Under the pieces are notes generated by a model. The model had not been told where the DNA came from and searched no databases. It saw nothing but the letters and a program-made list of their open reading frames with translations. From assembly GCA_937870635.1 (NCBI GenBank), contig CALMZP010000167.1:1-40916 (forward strand): DNA of 40,916 nt, in the 5' to 3' direction. Made by a program: the position numbers and the translations under genes. Below, one piece after another: positions 34,078 through 40,916 of this stretch. Each line of letters opens with the position of its first letter. Within the stretch, counting starts at the first letter, position 1. This stretch comes from an uncultured Acidobacteriota bacterium (GTDB lineage Bacteria > Acidobacteriota > Thermoanaerobaculia > Gp7-AA8).

Positions 34078-34293
34078 CCGTTCACCGTTCACCGTTAACC
34101 GTTCACCGTTGGCGAACGCTCGTTCAAATCACGTCACCCTGAGCCGCGAAGACGGCGAAGGGTCTCAAGATGCGTAACCTGAGGTCCTTCGGCGTCTTCG
34201 CGCCTCAGGGTGACGTGGCCTGGTTTACGCTCCTGTCGGTTAACGGTTAACGGTTAACGGTTAACGGTTAACGGTTAACGGTTAACGGTTAAC
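34078..34293. repeat. Nested inverted repeat: GGTTAAC heptamer arms around a CACCCTGAG palindrome
   Basis: The left arm at 34078-34110 is four and a half CCGTTCA/CCGTTAA units. The right arm at 34238-34293 is eight perfect GGTTAAC units. Between them a 32-bp inverted repeat with two mismatches (34130-34161 and 34186-34217) carries CACGTCACCCTGAG and CGAAGACGGCGAAGG. This fills the entire gap between the convergent treY and malQ genes: it begins right after the treY stop and ends 2 bp before the malQ stop. It may serve as a bidirectional transcript end. Confidence 0.95.
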
Positions 34294-34295
34294 GG

Positions 34296-35798
34296 TCAGA
34301 TCCTGCCCGTGATCTCCGCGAGCTTTCGCAGCCGCTCCGCGTGGGATCTCGTCAGCGCGCCCGCGCCCACCCTCCAGCTCCAGTTGTGAAGCGGATCGCC
34401 CGGTGTGTTCATCCGGCCTTCGCCGGCGAGGCCGAGGACGTCCTGAACGGGGATGATGGCGATCTGGGCGACGGATGTGTACGCGGCCCGGATCAGCGCC
34501 CATGAGAAATCACGGCAGTCGTCGCCGAGATAGGCGCGAGCGAGCTCCCGCTCGTTCTCCGACGCCGTTTCGAACCAGCCACGCGAGGTGTTGTTGTCGT
34601 GCGTTCCGGTGTAGACCACGGTGCTGACCTCGAACCGGTGCGGGAGATGAGGGCTGTCGGGCTGGCCGAACCCGAATTGGAGGACGCGCATACCGGGCAG
34701 GCCGGTGCTGTGACGAAGCTCGTGCACTTCGGGCGTGATGAAACCGAGATCCTCGGCCACGAGCGGCAGACCGCCGAGGGCGATGCGAAGCGCTTCGAAG
34801 AGTGCTTTGCCGGGACCGGGCATCCATCGGCCGTGAATGGCGGTGGACTCGTGCGCCGGGATCTCCCAGTAAGCGGCGAACCCGCGGAAGTGATCGAGCC
34901 GGACGAGATCGGTCAGCTCGAGGTTCGTCTTGATGCGGCTGATCCACCAGCGATAGCCGCTTTCCCGCAACGCATCCCACCGGTACAGCGGGTTGCCCCA
35001 TCTCTGGCCGGTGGCGCTGAAGTAATCGGGCGGAACTCCGGCGACGGCCGTCGGTGCGCCGTTCTCGTCCAGCTGGAACAGCTCGCGATTGGCCCAGACG
35101 TCCGCGCTGTCCTGCGCGACGTAGATCGGCACGTCGCCCATGATCCTGATGTTCCGCGCCGTGGCCGCTTCGCGCACGGCGCGCCACTGCCGGAAGAACA
35201 GGAACTGGATGAACTTCTGGAAATGGACTTCGTGGTTGAGGTCGCGGCGTGCTTTCTTGATCGCACCGGGATCGCGGTGCGCGAGACCGGCCGGCCACTC
35301 CCACCACGGCGCATTGCCGTGTGATTCCTTGATGGCCATGTACAGCGCGAAGTCGTCGAGCCATTCGCGCTCTTCTGCTTCGAAATGCGACAGTGCGCGC
35401 CGGAGCGCGGGCCAGTCGCCACTCTGAAAACTCTTCCACGCTTCACGCAGCAGCCGTCCCTTCCAGACACGGACGTCGTCGAACTGCACGTGTTCATCGT
35501 TGAAGGAAGGAACGGCACCGACGATGTCGGCAGTGATCAGCCCGTCCTGCATCATGCGCTGGGGCGAGATGAGGACCGGATTACCGGCGACGGACGACAG
35601 GCACCCGTAAGGCGAGTTGCCATAACCCGGCGGGTTGAGCGGAAGGACCTGCCATAGGCCGAAGCCCGCGCTCGCCGCCCAGTCGAGAAAATTCGTCAGC
35701 TCGTCGCCGAGATCGCCAATGCCGTAGGGAGAGGGAAGTGAAGTGGGATGCAGAAGAATGCCGGCCAGCCGATCGTTCGATGGGGAGGAGTCGGTCAC
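34296..35798 (-). CDS. malQ: 4-alpha-glucanotransferase (amylomaltase), compact type
   Basis: A 500-residue GH77 enzyme of the short bacterial/plant DPE1 type, similar in architecture to the Thermus amylomaltase. The N-terminal LLHPTSLPSPYGIGDLG and SPYGCLSSVAGNP are diagnostic; the nucleophile is Asp302 in VRLDHFRGF and the acid/base Glu349 in VAEDLGF (spacing 47). THDNNTSRGW is the final motif. The GTG at 35798 overlaps the stop of the GH57 gene as GTGA and has GGGAGAG upstream, so the upstream open frame to 35861 is not used. It differs strongly from the long MalQ at 25050, so the two are not recent duplicates. Confidence 0.95.
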   Translation of the reverse strand: MTDSSPSNDRLAGILLHPTSLPSPYGIGDLGDELTNFLDWAASAGFGLWQVLPLNPPGYGNSPYGCLSSVAGNPVLISPQRMMQDGLITADIVGAVPSFNDEHVQFDDVRVWKGRLLREAWKSFQSGDWPALRRALSHFEAEEREWLDDFALYMAIKESHGNAPWWEWPAGLAHRDPGAIKKARRDLNHEVHFQKFIQFLFFRQWRAVREAATARNIRIMGDVPIYVAQDSADVWANRELFQLDENGAPTAVAGVPPDYFSATGQRWGNPLYRWDALRESGYRWWISRIKTNLELTDLVRLDHFRGFAAYWEIPAHESTAIHGRWMPGPGKALFEALRIALGGLPLVAEDLGFITPEVHELRHSTGLPGMRVLQFGFGQPDSPHLPHRFEVSTVVYTGTHDNNTSRGWFETASENERELARAYLGDDCRDFSWALIRAAYTSVAQIAIIPVQDVLGLAGEGRMNTPGDPLHNWSWRVGAGALTRSHAERLRKLAEITGRI

Positions 35799-38203
35799 GC
35801 GGGCTCTCCCTCGCTGCTGATCGACAGCTTTTCGCCGAGCGAGTCGAACAGGTGGATCCATTGCCTGCTGTTGCCGCTCGCCTCGAATGCCGGCCGGACG
35901 GTACCCATCATGACGTAGTACTCGTTCTGGGGATGCCGCATGTCGACATTGATCTGAGCCTCGCGGATCACCGACACCAGCGCCTCGTATTCCTCGAGCA
36001 GCTCGATGTCCTCGGGGTGCTCGCGGAAGCGGTCGGCGGCACGCTCGATCGCCTGCTCGACGCTCATCAGCGTCGTTCCTTCCAGCGTGACTTTTTCATC
36101 CTGTGCTTCACGAAGGCGCGCTTCGATCTCAGCGAGGGGCGGATGCTCCTCCTCGAGAAGCTTGCGCAGCTGCACGTTGAGATCGAACTCCGCGGCCATC
36201 TGCAGCACCTTGGGAATGGGGATTCCCAGGCGGGTGTGGAACCGCATGATCGGGTCGTATCGCTCGTGAAGCTGGCGGAACGCGGATTCCGCTTCGTCCA
36301 GCGTGGCGTTACAGAGAATCTGGAAGATGCGCCGCTGCTCGTCGCGGAAGAGGGAACGGATCGAAAGGGACGTCTCCGCGAAGAACGCGTCGAGAAGGCG
36401 GATGAGTCCCGGGATTCCGCCCGGCTGCATGGTCTCGAGCAGCTCTTTCCGGATCGCGTTGAAGTCGTCCGCGGATCCGGCGGCGCGGACGCCGCCGGTG
36501 AGCTCCGTTTCTCCGAGGTGGAGGACCGCGAATTCGAAGCGGCCTTCTTCGTGGGTGATGGCGGATCGCGCCGTGATCGACCCGACGGCCAGCCGCGCTC
36601 GCCCGCCCTTCTGGACATCGAAATCGTGGCGGACGACGTCGTAGCAGTAGATGCGGGCCTCGTCATCGAAGTGGTCGAAGAGCGATGCCACGGCGTAGTG
36701 AGCGGCGACCCGGCGAAGGTCGAGCTTTGCCGGAGCCACTTCGCGTTCGTAGATCTCCGCGGCCGTTCCATGCTCCGAAATATTGCTCCGGGCGGCGCGG
36801 AGGATGTCGATGAAGGCCGGCTCGAGCGGCTTCCCGCTGATTTTCTCGGCTAGCTGAATCACTCTCGCCGCGTAGTTCAAGACCTGGACCGTTTCGATGC
36901 CGGAGACGTCGTTGAAGAACCAGCCGCAGCTCGTATACATGAGCATGGCGTTGCGCTGGATCTCGAGCAGCTCCAGCAGCCGCGTGACGTCGGCGCCGCC
37001 GGCACCGTGCTTCGCCACGAACCGGGCCACGGCATGGTCGGACCGATCGAGGATCAGATCGATGTAATCGTTGCGTGCCGCCCACGGATCGCGCAGGACC
37101 TTCGCACCCTCGTCCTCGAAAAGCTGTGCTGCCTGGTCACGGAGCCAGTCGAGTGCCGCGCGCAGCGGGCCGCGCCAGCGTTGATTCCAGCCTGGTCCCG
37201 CGCCGGTGTTGCATCCGCAATCGCTCCGCCACCGTTCCACGCCATGCGAGCAGCTCCATGACGTGTCGGGCACGATCTCCACTTCGAACTTCGGGGGATG
37301 CTTCTCCAGAAACTCACCGTAGTTCGTAAGGTCAGCGAGTTTCTGGCGTTCGATGTACTGCAGCGCGTATGCGAGGGCCATGTCGCCGTATCGATGGTGA
37401 TGGCCGTAGGTTTCGCCGTCCGTGGCGATGTTGACGAGCTGGGAATGCCGCCGGGAGTGATCGAACGCTCCCATGAGGCGATGGGCGAAAGACTCACCGC
37501 GCGCGAGGAGGTGCTCGAACGCCACGGCGCGCGAGATCGGTCCGTCATAGAAGAAGATCGCGATGCTCGCACCGGACGGCAGATTGCACAGATACGGCAT
37601 CGTCGGATCGAGCGAGCCGTTGGCGGGCGTCCATTCCTCTTCGCCGATCTCGCGGAACTTCGCAGCCTGGTGCGGCTCGAGAATCGTGTAGGCGATTCCC
37701 TCCGCGGCAAGAGCTTCGAGCGACGCGACGTCCACGGCCGTTTCGGCGAGCCACATTCCTTCCGGCTTTCGCCCAAAACGCGATTCGAAGTCGCGCACGC
37801 CCCATCGGACCTGCGTCTCTTTGTCGCGGTCAGCCGCGAGTGGGAGGATGATGTGGTTGTAGGTCTGGGCGATCGCGCAGCCGTGGCCGGAGTAGCGCTC
37901 GAGGCTGCGGCGGTCGCCGTCGAGGATCGCCGCGTACGTGTCGGGGGACTTCTCCTGCAGCCAGCTGAGGAGCGTCGGTCCGAAGTTGAAGCTGATCGAA
38001 GCGTAGTTGTTGACGATCTTGAGGATGCGGTCGCGAGGATCGAGGATGCGCGACGTCGCATTGGGCTCGTAGCACTCGGCCGTGATGCGTTCGTTCCAGT
38101 CGTGGTACGGACTCGCCGAATCCTGAGTTTCCACCGCTTCCAGCCAGGGGTTCTCTCGCGGCGGCTGGTAAAAATGCCCATGGATGCAGATCAGGTGATT
38201 CAT
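35795..38203 (-). CDS. GH57-family glycoside hydrolase with DUF3536 domain
   Basis: An 802-residue protein with an N-terminal GH57 domain (CIHGHFYQPPRENPW, typical HxHxYQP) and a C-terminal DUF3536-type helical region. The likely nucleophile is Glu154 in GMWLAETAVD; YGHHHRYGDMALAYAL and SWSCSHGVERW-DCGC motifs are intact. GH57 members include alpha-amylases, amylopullulanases and branching enzymes. The exact activity of the DUF3536 group is not settled, but this context points to alpha-glucan trimming or branching. It is translationally coupled to the downstream malQ. The ATG at 38203 is followed upstream by a repeat-filled spacer to rsbR. Confidence 0.88.
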   Translation of the reverse strand: MNHLICIHGHFYQPPRENPWLEAVETQDSASPYHDWNERITAECYEPNATSRILDPRDRILKIVNNYASISFNFGPTLLSWLQEKSPDTYAAILDGDRRSLERYSGHGCAIAQTYNHIILPLAADRDKETQVRWGVRDFESRFGRKPEGMWLAETAVDVASLEALAAEGIAYTILEPHQAAKFREIGEEEWTPANGSLDPTMPYLCNLPSGASIAIFFYDGPISRAVAFEHLLARGESFAHRLMGAFDHSRRHSQLVNIATDGETYGHHHRYGDMALAYALQYIERQKLADLTNYGEFLEKHPPKFEVEIVPDTSWSCSHGVERWRSDCGCNTGAGPGWNQRWRGPLRAALDWLRDQAAQLFEDEGAKVLRDPWAARNDYIDLILDRSDHAVARFVAKHGAGGADVTRLLELLEIQRNAMLMYTSCGWFFNDVSGIETVQVLNYAARVIQLAEKISGKPLEPAFIDILRAARSNISEHGTAAEIYEREVAPAKLDLRRVAAHYAVASLFDHFDDEARIYCYDVVRHDFDVQKGGRARLAVGSITARSAITHEEGRFEFAVLHLGETELTGGVRAAGSADDFNAIRKELLETMQPGGIPGLIRLLDAFFAETSLSIRSLFRDEQRRIFQILCNATLDEAESAFRQLHERYDPIMRFHTRLGIPIPKVLQMAAEFDLNVQLRKLLEEEHPPLAEIEARLREAQDEKVTLEGTTLMSVEQAIERAADRFREHPEDIELLEEYEALVSVIREAQINVDMRHPQNEYYVMMGTVRPAFEASGNSRQWIHLFDSLGEKLSISSEGEPA

Positions 38204-38248
38204 CGAACGGCGGGCATCATAGCGCGGGCCCGTGAGGCTGAAAAAAGC

Positions 38249-38390
38249 GTGCTTGGTGCCTGGTGCTCAGTGCACAGTGGAGCGCGGGCGACCCCGCCCG
38301 CGCCGTCTGACCCGGCGGGCGAGGTCGCCGGCCGCTCCACTGGGCGACGTCACCAAGCACTGAGCACCAGAGGCACCAAGCACCAAGCAC
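38249..38390. repeat. Nested inverted repeat: GTGCTTG heptamer arms around family-B core
   Basis: The left arm 38249-38276 reads GTGCTTG-GTGCCTG-GTGCTCA-GTGCACA. The right arm 38351-38390 is CACCAAG/CACTGAG/CACCAGA units with a 2-bp insertion. Between them the GC-rich B pair (38276-38302 and 38313-38343) is inverted. It lies in the 253-bp divergent spacer between the GH57 gene and rsbR, where promoters for both should lie; the remaining 38391-38456 holds the rsbR ribosome site and no gene. Confidence 0.93.
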
Positions 38391-38456
38391 AGTTGGCCCG
38401 CCAGCGGCAGTGTGTCATCCTTCGGGCCCCATTCAGGGACGGAGGAGATCGCTCGC

Positions 38457-39308
38457 ATGGCAGGAAAATCGGCACTCTCAGATGTGGTCCAGAAAAACGG
38501 GCGGGAGATCCTTTCTGCGTGGGTGCAGCGGCAGCAGACCGACCTTGCGCTTCGCAACAACCTGCTGCAGCCTGGCGAGCTCCAGCAGCAGGCTTCCGAT
38601 TTTCTGACGGCGTTCGGTCCCGCGATCGAGCGAGGCGGCACCGATTCGACGACCGGCGAAGCATGGTCGCCGGTACGAGACCTCCTCTCGACGATCTCGC
38701 GCTCCCGCGCACGGCAGGGGTTCACGCCCGCGGAGACGGCGACGTTCGTCTTTTCGCTGAAGAGAATTCTGTTCGATGCTCTGCAGCGCGAGGTGAAGGA
38801 CTCGACGCAGCTCGCCGATGAAATGTGGAAGGCGTCGGTCGTCCTCGATGACCTCGGTCTCTACACGACCGAGACGTATCAGAAAGGACGGGAGGAGATC
38901 ATCAATCGCCAGCAGCAGGAATTGATGGAGCTCTCCACTCCGGTCGTTCAGCTCTGGGCAGGCGTTCTCGCGCTGCCGTTGATCGGAACGCTCGACAGCG
39001 CCCGTACCCAGGTGGTGATGGAGTCGCTTCTGCAGTCGATCGTCGACACGGGGTCATCGATCGCGATCATCGACATCACCGGCGTACCGGTGGTGGACAC
39101 TCTGGTGGCGCAGCATCTTCTCAAGACGGTGGCCGCGGCGCGCCTGATGGGCGCGGACTGCATCATCAGCGGCATCCGGCCGCAGATTGCGCAGACCATC
39201 GTGCACCTCGGAGTCGAGATCAGCGATGTCATGACCAAGGCCACGCTGGCGGACGCCTTTGCCGTGGCTCTGACGAGAGTCGGCCTCGCCATCGTGCGGA
39301 AGGGCTAG
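38457..39308 (+). CDS. rsbR: RsbR-type stressosome protein (RsbRD-like N-domain + STAS)
   Basis: A 283-residue protein with an N-terminal helical sensor domain (residues about 10-140, RsbRD_N-like) and a C-terminal STAS domain (about 160-280). The linker NRQQQELMELSTPVVQLW and the DITGVPVVDT segment are typical of RsbR paralogues; threonines there are the sites phosphorylated by RsbT in Bacillus. GGAGGAG precedes the ATG at 38457, so that start is preferred over the upstream GTG. With RsbS and RsbT it should form the stressosome, a cytoplasmic complex that senses stress. Confidence 0.93.
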   Translation: MAGKSALSDVVQKNGREILSAWVQRQQTDLALRNNLLQPGELQQQASDFLTAFGPAIERGGTDSTTGEAWSPVRDLLSTISRSRARQGFTPAETATFVFSLKRILFDALQREVKDSTQLADEMWKASVVLDDLGLYTTETYQKGREEIINRQQQELMELSTPVVQLWAGVLALPLIGTLDSARTQVVMESLLQSIVDTGSSIAIIDITGVPVVDTLVAQHLLKTVAAARLMGADCIISGIRPQIAQTIVHLGVEISDVMTKATLADAFAVALTRVGLAIVRKG

Positions 39309-39311
39309 CCG

Positions 39312-39701
39312 ATGCAGCGGATTCCGATTCTCAAGATGGGACCGTATCTCCTCGTGTCGATTCAGGTCGACATGGATGACCGTACGGCCATGGCACTGCA
39401 GGACGACCTCATGGAGCAGATCGTGCGACACCGCGCGCGCGGCGTCCTCATCGACATCTCGGCGCTCGACGTCGTCGATTCGTTCATCGGGCGGATGCTC
39501 GCGGACACGGCGGCCATGGCCAGGGTGCTCGATGCAGACACGGTCGTGGTCGGAATGCAGCCTTCCGTCGCGATCACACTGGTGGAGCTCGGGCTCGCGC
39601 TGACAGGTGTCCGTTCCGCGTTGAACATCGAGCGCGGTATGGACCTCCTGCGCTCGCGAATCGAGGGGCCGGGGATCGCCGATGGACATCACGAGGAGTG
39701 A
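39312..39701 (+). CDS. rsbS: RsbS-type STAS antagonist
   Basis: A single STAS-domain protein of 129 residues that in Bacillus is the scaffold and inhibitor holding RsbT. The phosphorylatable region DISALDVVDSFIGR is intact, with serines at residues 50 and 57; the latter matches the regulatory serine region of RsbS. It starts 3 bp after rsbR and overlaps rsbT by 20 nt, so the order rsbR-rsbS-rsbT is as in other stressosome operons. Confidence 0.94.
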   Translation: MQRIPILKMGPYLLVSIQVDMDDRTAMALQDDLMEQIVRHRARGVLIDISALDVVDSFIGRMLADTAAMARVLDADTVVVGMQPSVAITLVELGLALTGVRSALNIERGMDLLRSRIEGPGIADGHHEE

Positions 39702-40095
39702 GGTCGTGGCGGTCCGCGCCGCCGCGGAAGTGGTCAACGTACGCCACATCGTGCGCCGCGCCGCCGTCGATCTCGCTTTCTCCCTCGTTGAGCAGACCAA
39801 GATCGTGACCGCGGCGAGCGAGCTCGCCCGGAACATGGTCGATTACGGCGGGGGAGGAGATCTGACGGTGGAGCTCCTCAGTGACGGCATCCGGAAGGGC
39901 GTGCGCCTGATCTTCGAAGATCAGGGCCCCGGGATCCCCGACATCCAGCAGGCCCTTCGCGATGGATTCACGACAGGCAAAGGTCTTGGTCTCGGTCTCG
40001 GCGGCGCAAAACGCCTCTCCAACGAGTTCCAGATCGACTCCGCTCCCGGTCGCGGGACGCGCATCACGATCGTCCGGTGGAAGGGTAGCGCTTGA
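39682..40095 (+). CDS. rsbT: RsbT-type serine/threonine switch kinase
   Basis: A 137-residue GHKL-fold kinase that phosphorylates RsbR and RsbS and, when released, activates a phosphatase. The N-box (ASELARNMVDYG), G1 (EDQGPGIPD) and G2 (GLGLGLGGAKRL) ATP motifs are complete. Start ATG 39682 lies inside the end of rsbS. Its stop overlaps the next start as TTGA. Confidence 0.95.
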   Translation: MDITRSEVVAVRAAAEVVNVRHIVRRAAVDLAFSLVEQTKIVTAASELARNMVDYGGGGDLTVELLSDGIRKGVRLIFEDQGPGIPDIQQALRDGFTTGKGLGLGLGGAKRLSNEFQIDSAPGRGTRITIVRWKGSA

Positions 40096-40916
40096 TCAGG
40101 TTCGATGCGATCGTGAGCGTCAGCGATCCCTCGGCCGTATCGGAGGTGCGCCGCGCCGCGCTTTTGCGCGCAACCAGTGTCGGATTCGATGAGACCGAAG
40201 CGGGTCGTATCGCGCTCGTCGCCACGGAGCTCGCGACGAACCTGGTCAAACACGGAGGCCCCGGATCCATTCTTCTCGGGGGCGACGACGAAACCCTCCA
40301 GCTGCATCTTCTCGCCATCGACAAAGGACGAGGAATCGCAAGCCTCCCGGCGGCGATGGAGGACGGGTTTTCCACCGCGGGCAGTCCCGGCACCGGCCTG
40401 GGGGCCATCCGCCGTTCGACGACGGGACTGAGCGTGTTCTCGCTTCCGCACAAGGGAACCGTGATCTCGTGCTGCATCCTCCGGAACGGCACACCTTCCG
40501 TGCCGAAAGCTGGTGCGGATGTGCCGGTGAGCATCGCCGGTATCTGCCTTCCCAAGCCGCCGGAAGAAGTCTCAGGCGATGCGTGGGGAGGCGTCGCTTC
40601 GCCGTCGGAGGTTTCGGTGATGGTCGCTGACGGGCTGGGTCACGGTTTCGCCGCGGCCGCGGCGTCGGGAGCAGCCATCCGGTCGTTTCATGGGACTGCG
40701 CGTTCTTCGGTCGAGGAGATTCTGCGCGCAACGCACGGCGCGTTGCGACCGACGCGCGGCGCCGCGGTCGCGGTCGCCCGCATTCATGGTCGAGTCGGCA
40801 AGATTGAATTTGCGGGCGTCGGGAACATCGCCGCGTCCGTCGTCGATGACGATGGGACCCGCAGAGCGGTCTCTCACAACGGGATCGTCGGCCACGAGAT
40901 CCGCAAGGTTCAGATG
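40092..40916 (+). CDS. GHKL ATPase fused to SpoIIE/RsbX-type phosphatase (cut by window end)
   Basis: The frame opens with a TTG at 40092 that overlaps the rsbT stop and stays open for 275 codons to the edge of the window, so the 3' end is missing. Residues about 1-130 are a second GHKL ATP-binding domain (ATELATNLVKHGG N-box, AIDKGRGI, GTGLGAIRR). Residues from about 150 on are a PP2C/SpoIIE-like phosphatase domain (SGDAWGG, VADGLGHG with metal-binding Asp, GVGNIAAS). It probably resets RsbR/RsbS phosphorylation or relays the signal; the double-domain design suggests both kinase/anti-sigma-like and phosphatase roles. The missing part lies beyond 40916. Confidence 0.9.
   Translation, partial: MIRFDAIVSVSDPSAVSEVRRAALLRATSVGFDETEAGRIALVATELATNLVKHGGPGSILLGGDDETLQLHLLAIDKGRGIASLPAAMEDGFSTAGSPGTGLGAIRRSTTGLSVFSLPHKGTVISCCILRNGTPSVPKAGADVPVSIAGICLPKPPEEVSGDAWGGVASPSEVSVMVADGLGHGFAAAAASGAAIRSFHGTARSSVEEILRATHGALRPTRGAAVAVARIHGRVGKIEFAGVGNIAASVVDDDGTRRAVSHNGIVGHEIRKVQM

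Noticed and set aside
6686-38390. CRISPR array
   Set aside because: The tandem arrays have 7-bp units without spacers and no cas genes are present.
38246-38456. Plus-strand frame 37298-38821 crossing the GH57 gene and rsbR
   Set aside because: It is antisense to GH57 and out of frame with rsbR; it contains only repeat translation in the spacer.

Overview
The window is about 41 kb of GC-rich bacterial DNA carrying closely packed chromosomal genes. It contains no rRNA, tRNA, phage, plasmid or CRISPR signal. The gene mix (an argR-CBDGHJ operon, a GlgE/TreS-maltokinase/TreY/TreZ glucan cluster, a membrane-anchored MutS-like protein, an RsbR/S/T stress module) together with characteristic dispersed palindromes fits an Acidobacteriota-like soil or environmental bacterium. 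This placement is inference; no phylogenetic marker gene is present.

Layout: (1) 1-3560: a perfect inverted repeat, a MATE exporter, dTDP-glucose 4,6-dehydratase, a stand-alone receiver protein and a small membrane protein. (2) 3564-14096: a long leftward block. It starts at argR, which has two ARG-box-like operators at its start codon, and runs argR-argC-argB-argD-argG-argH-argJ with mostly 4-nt stop/start overlaps. It is followed by gamma-glutamyltranspeptidase and an M20 dipeptidase. ArgJ recycles the acetyl group; no argF or carAB is in the window. (3) 14100-18768: a repeat-rich spacer, a membrane MutS-family ATPase, an Mpo1-like protein, a monothiol glutaredoxin-like protein, a second stand-alone receiver and an unknown membrane protein coupled to glgE. 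(4) 18765-38203: a storage-glucan/trehalose cluster. It holds glgE, a treS-maltokinase fusion, malQ type 1, glgB, treZ and treY rightward, then a second compact malQ and a GH57/DUF3536 protein leftward. The enzymes form a closed cycle: glucan to trehalose (TreY/TreZ), trehalose to maltose (TreS), maltose to maltose-1-phosphate (maltokinase), and back to glucan (GlgE, GlgB), with the MalQs and possibly the GH57 protein remodelling chains. (5) 38457-end: rsbR, rsbS, rsbT and a cut-off ATPase/phosphatase fusion, i.e. a stressosome-type partner-switching module.

The most unusual content is between and inside the genes. At least five different tandem arrays all have a 7-bp period (GGTTAAC, ATTTTGG, ATTCAAC/ATTGAAC, GTGCTTG, TTCGACC). 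Most are arranged as inverted pairs, and three of the inverted pairs plus one non-heptameric pair enclose a second, unrelated palindrome, giving hairpins inside hairpins. Copies have entered genes: they form part of a long N-terminal extension of GlgB, supply C-terminal tails and stop codons (ArgD, the Mpo1-like protein, the RDD protein), lie at the end of a truncated lipoprotein gene, and run straight into the treS start codon.
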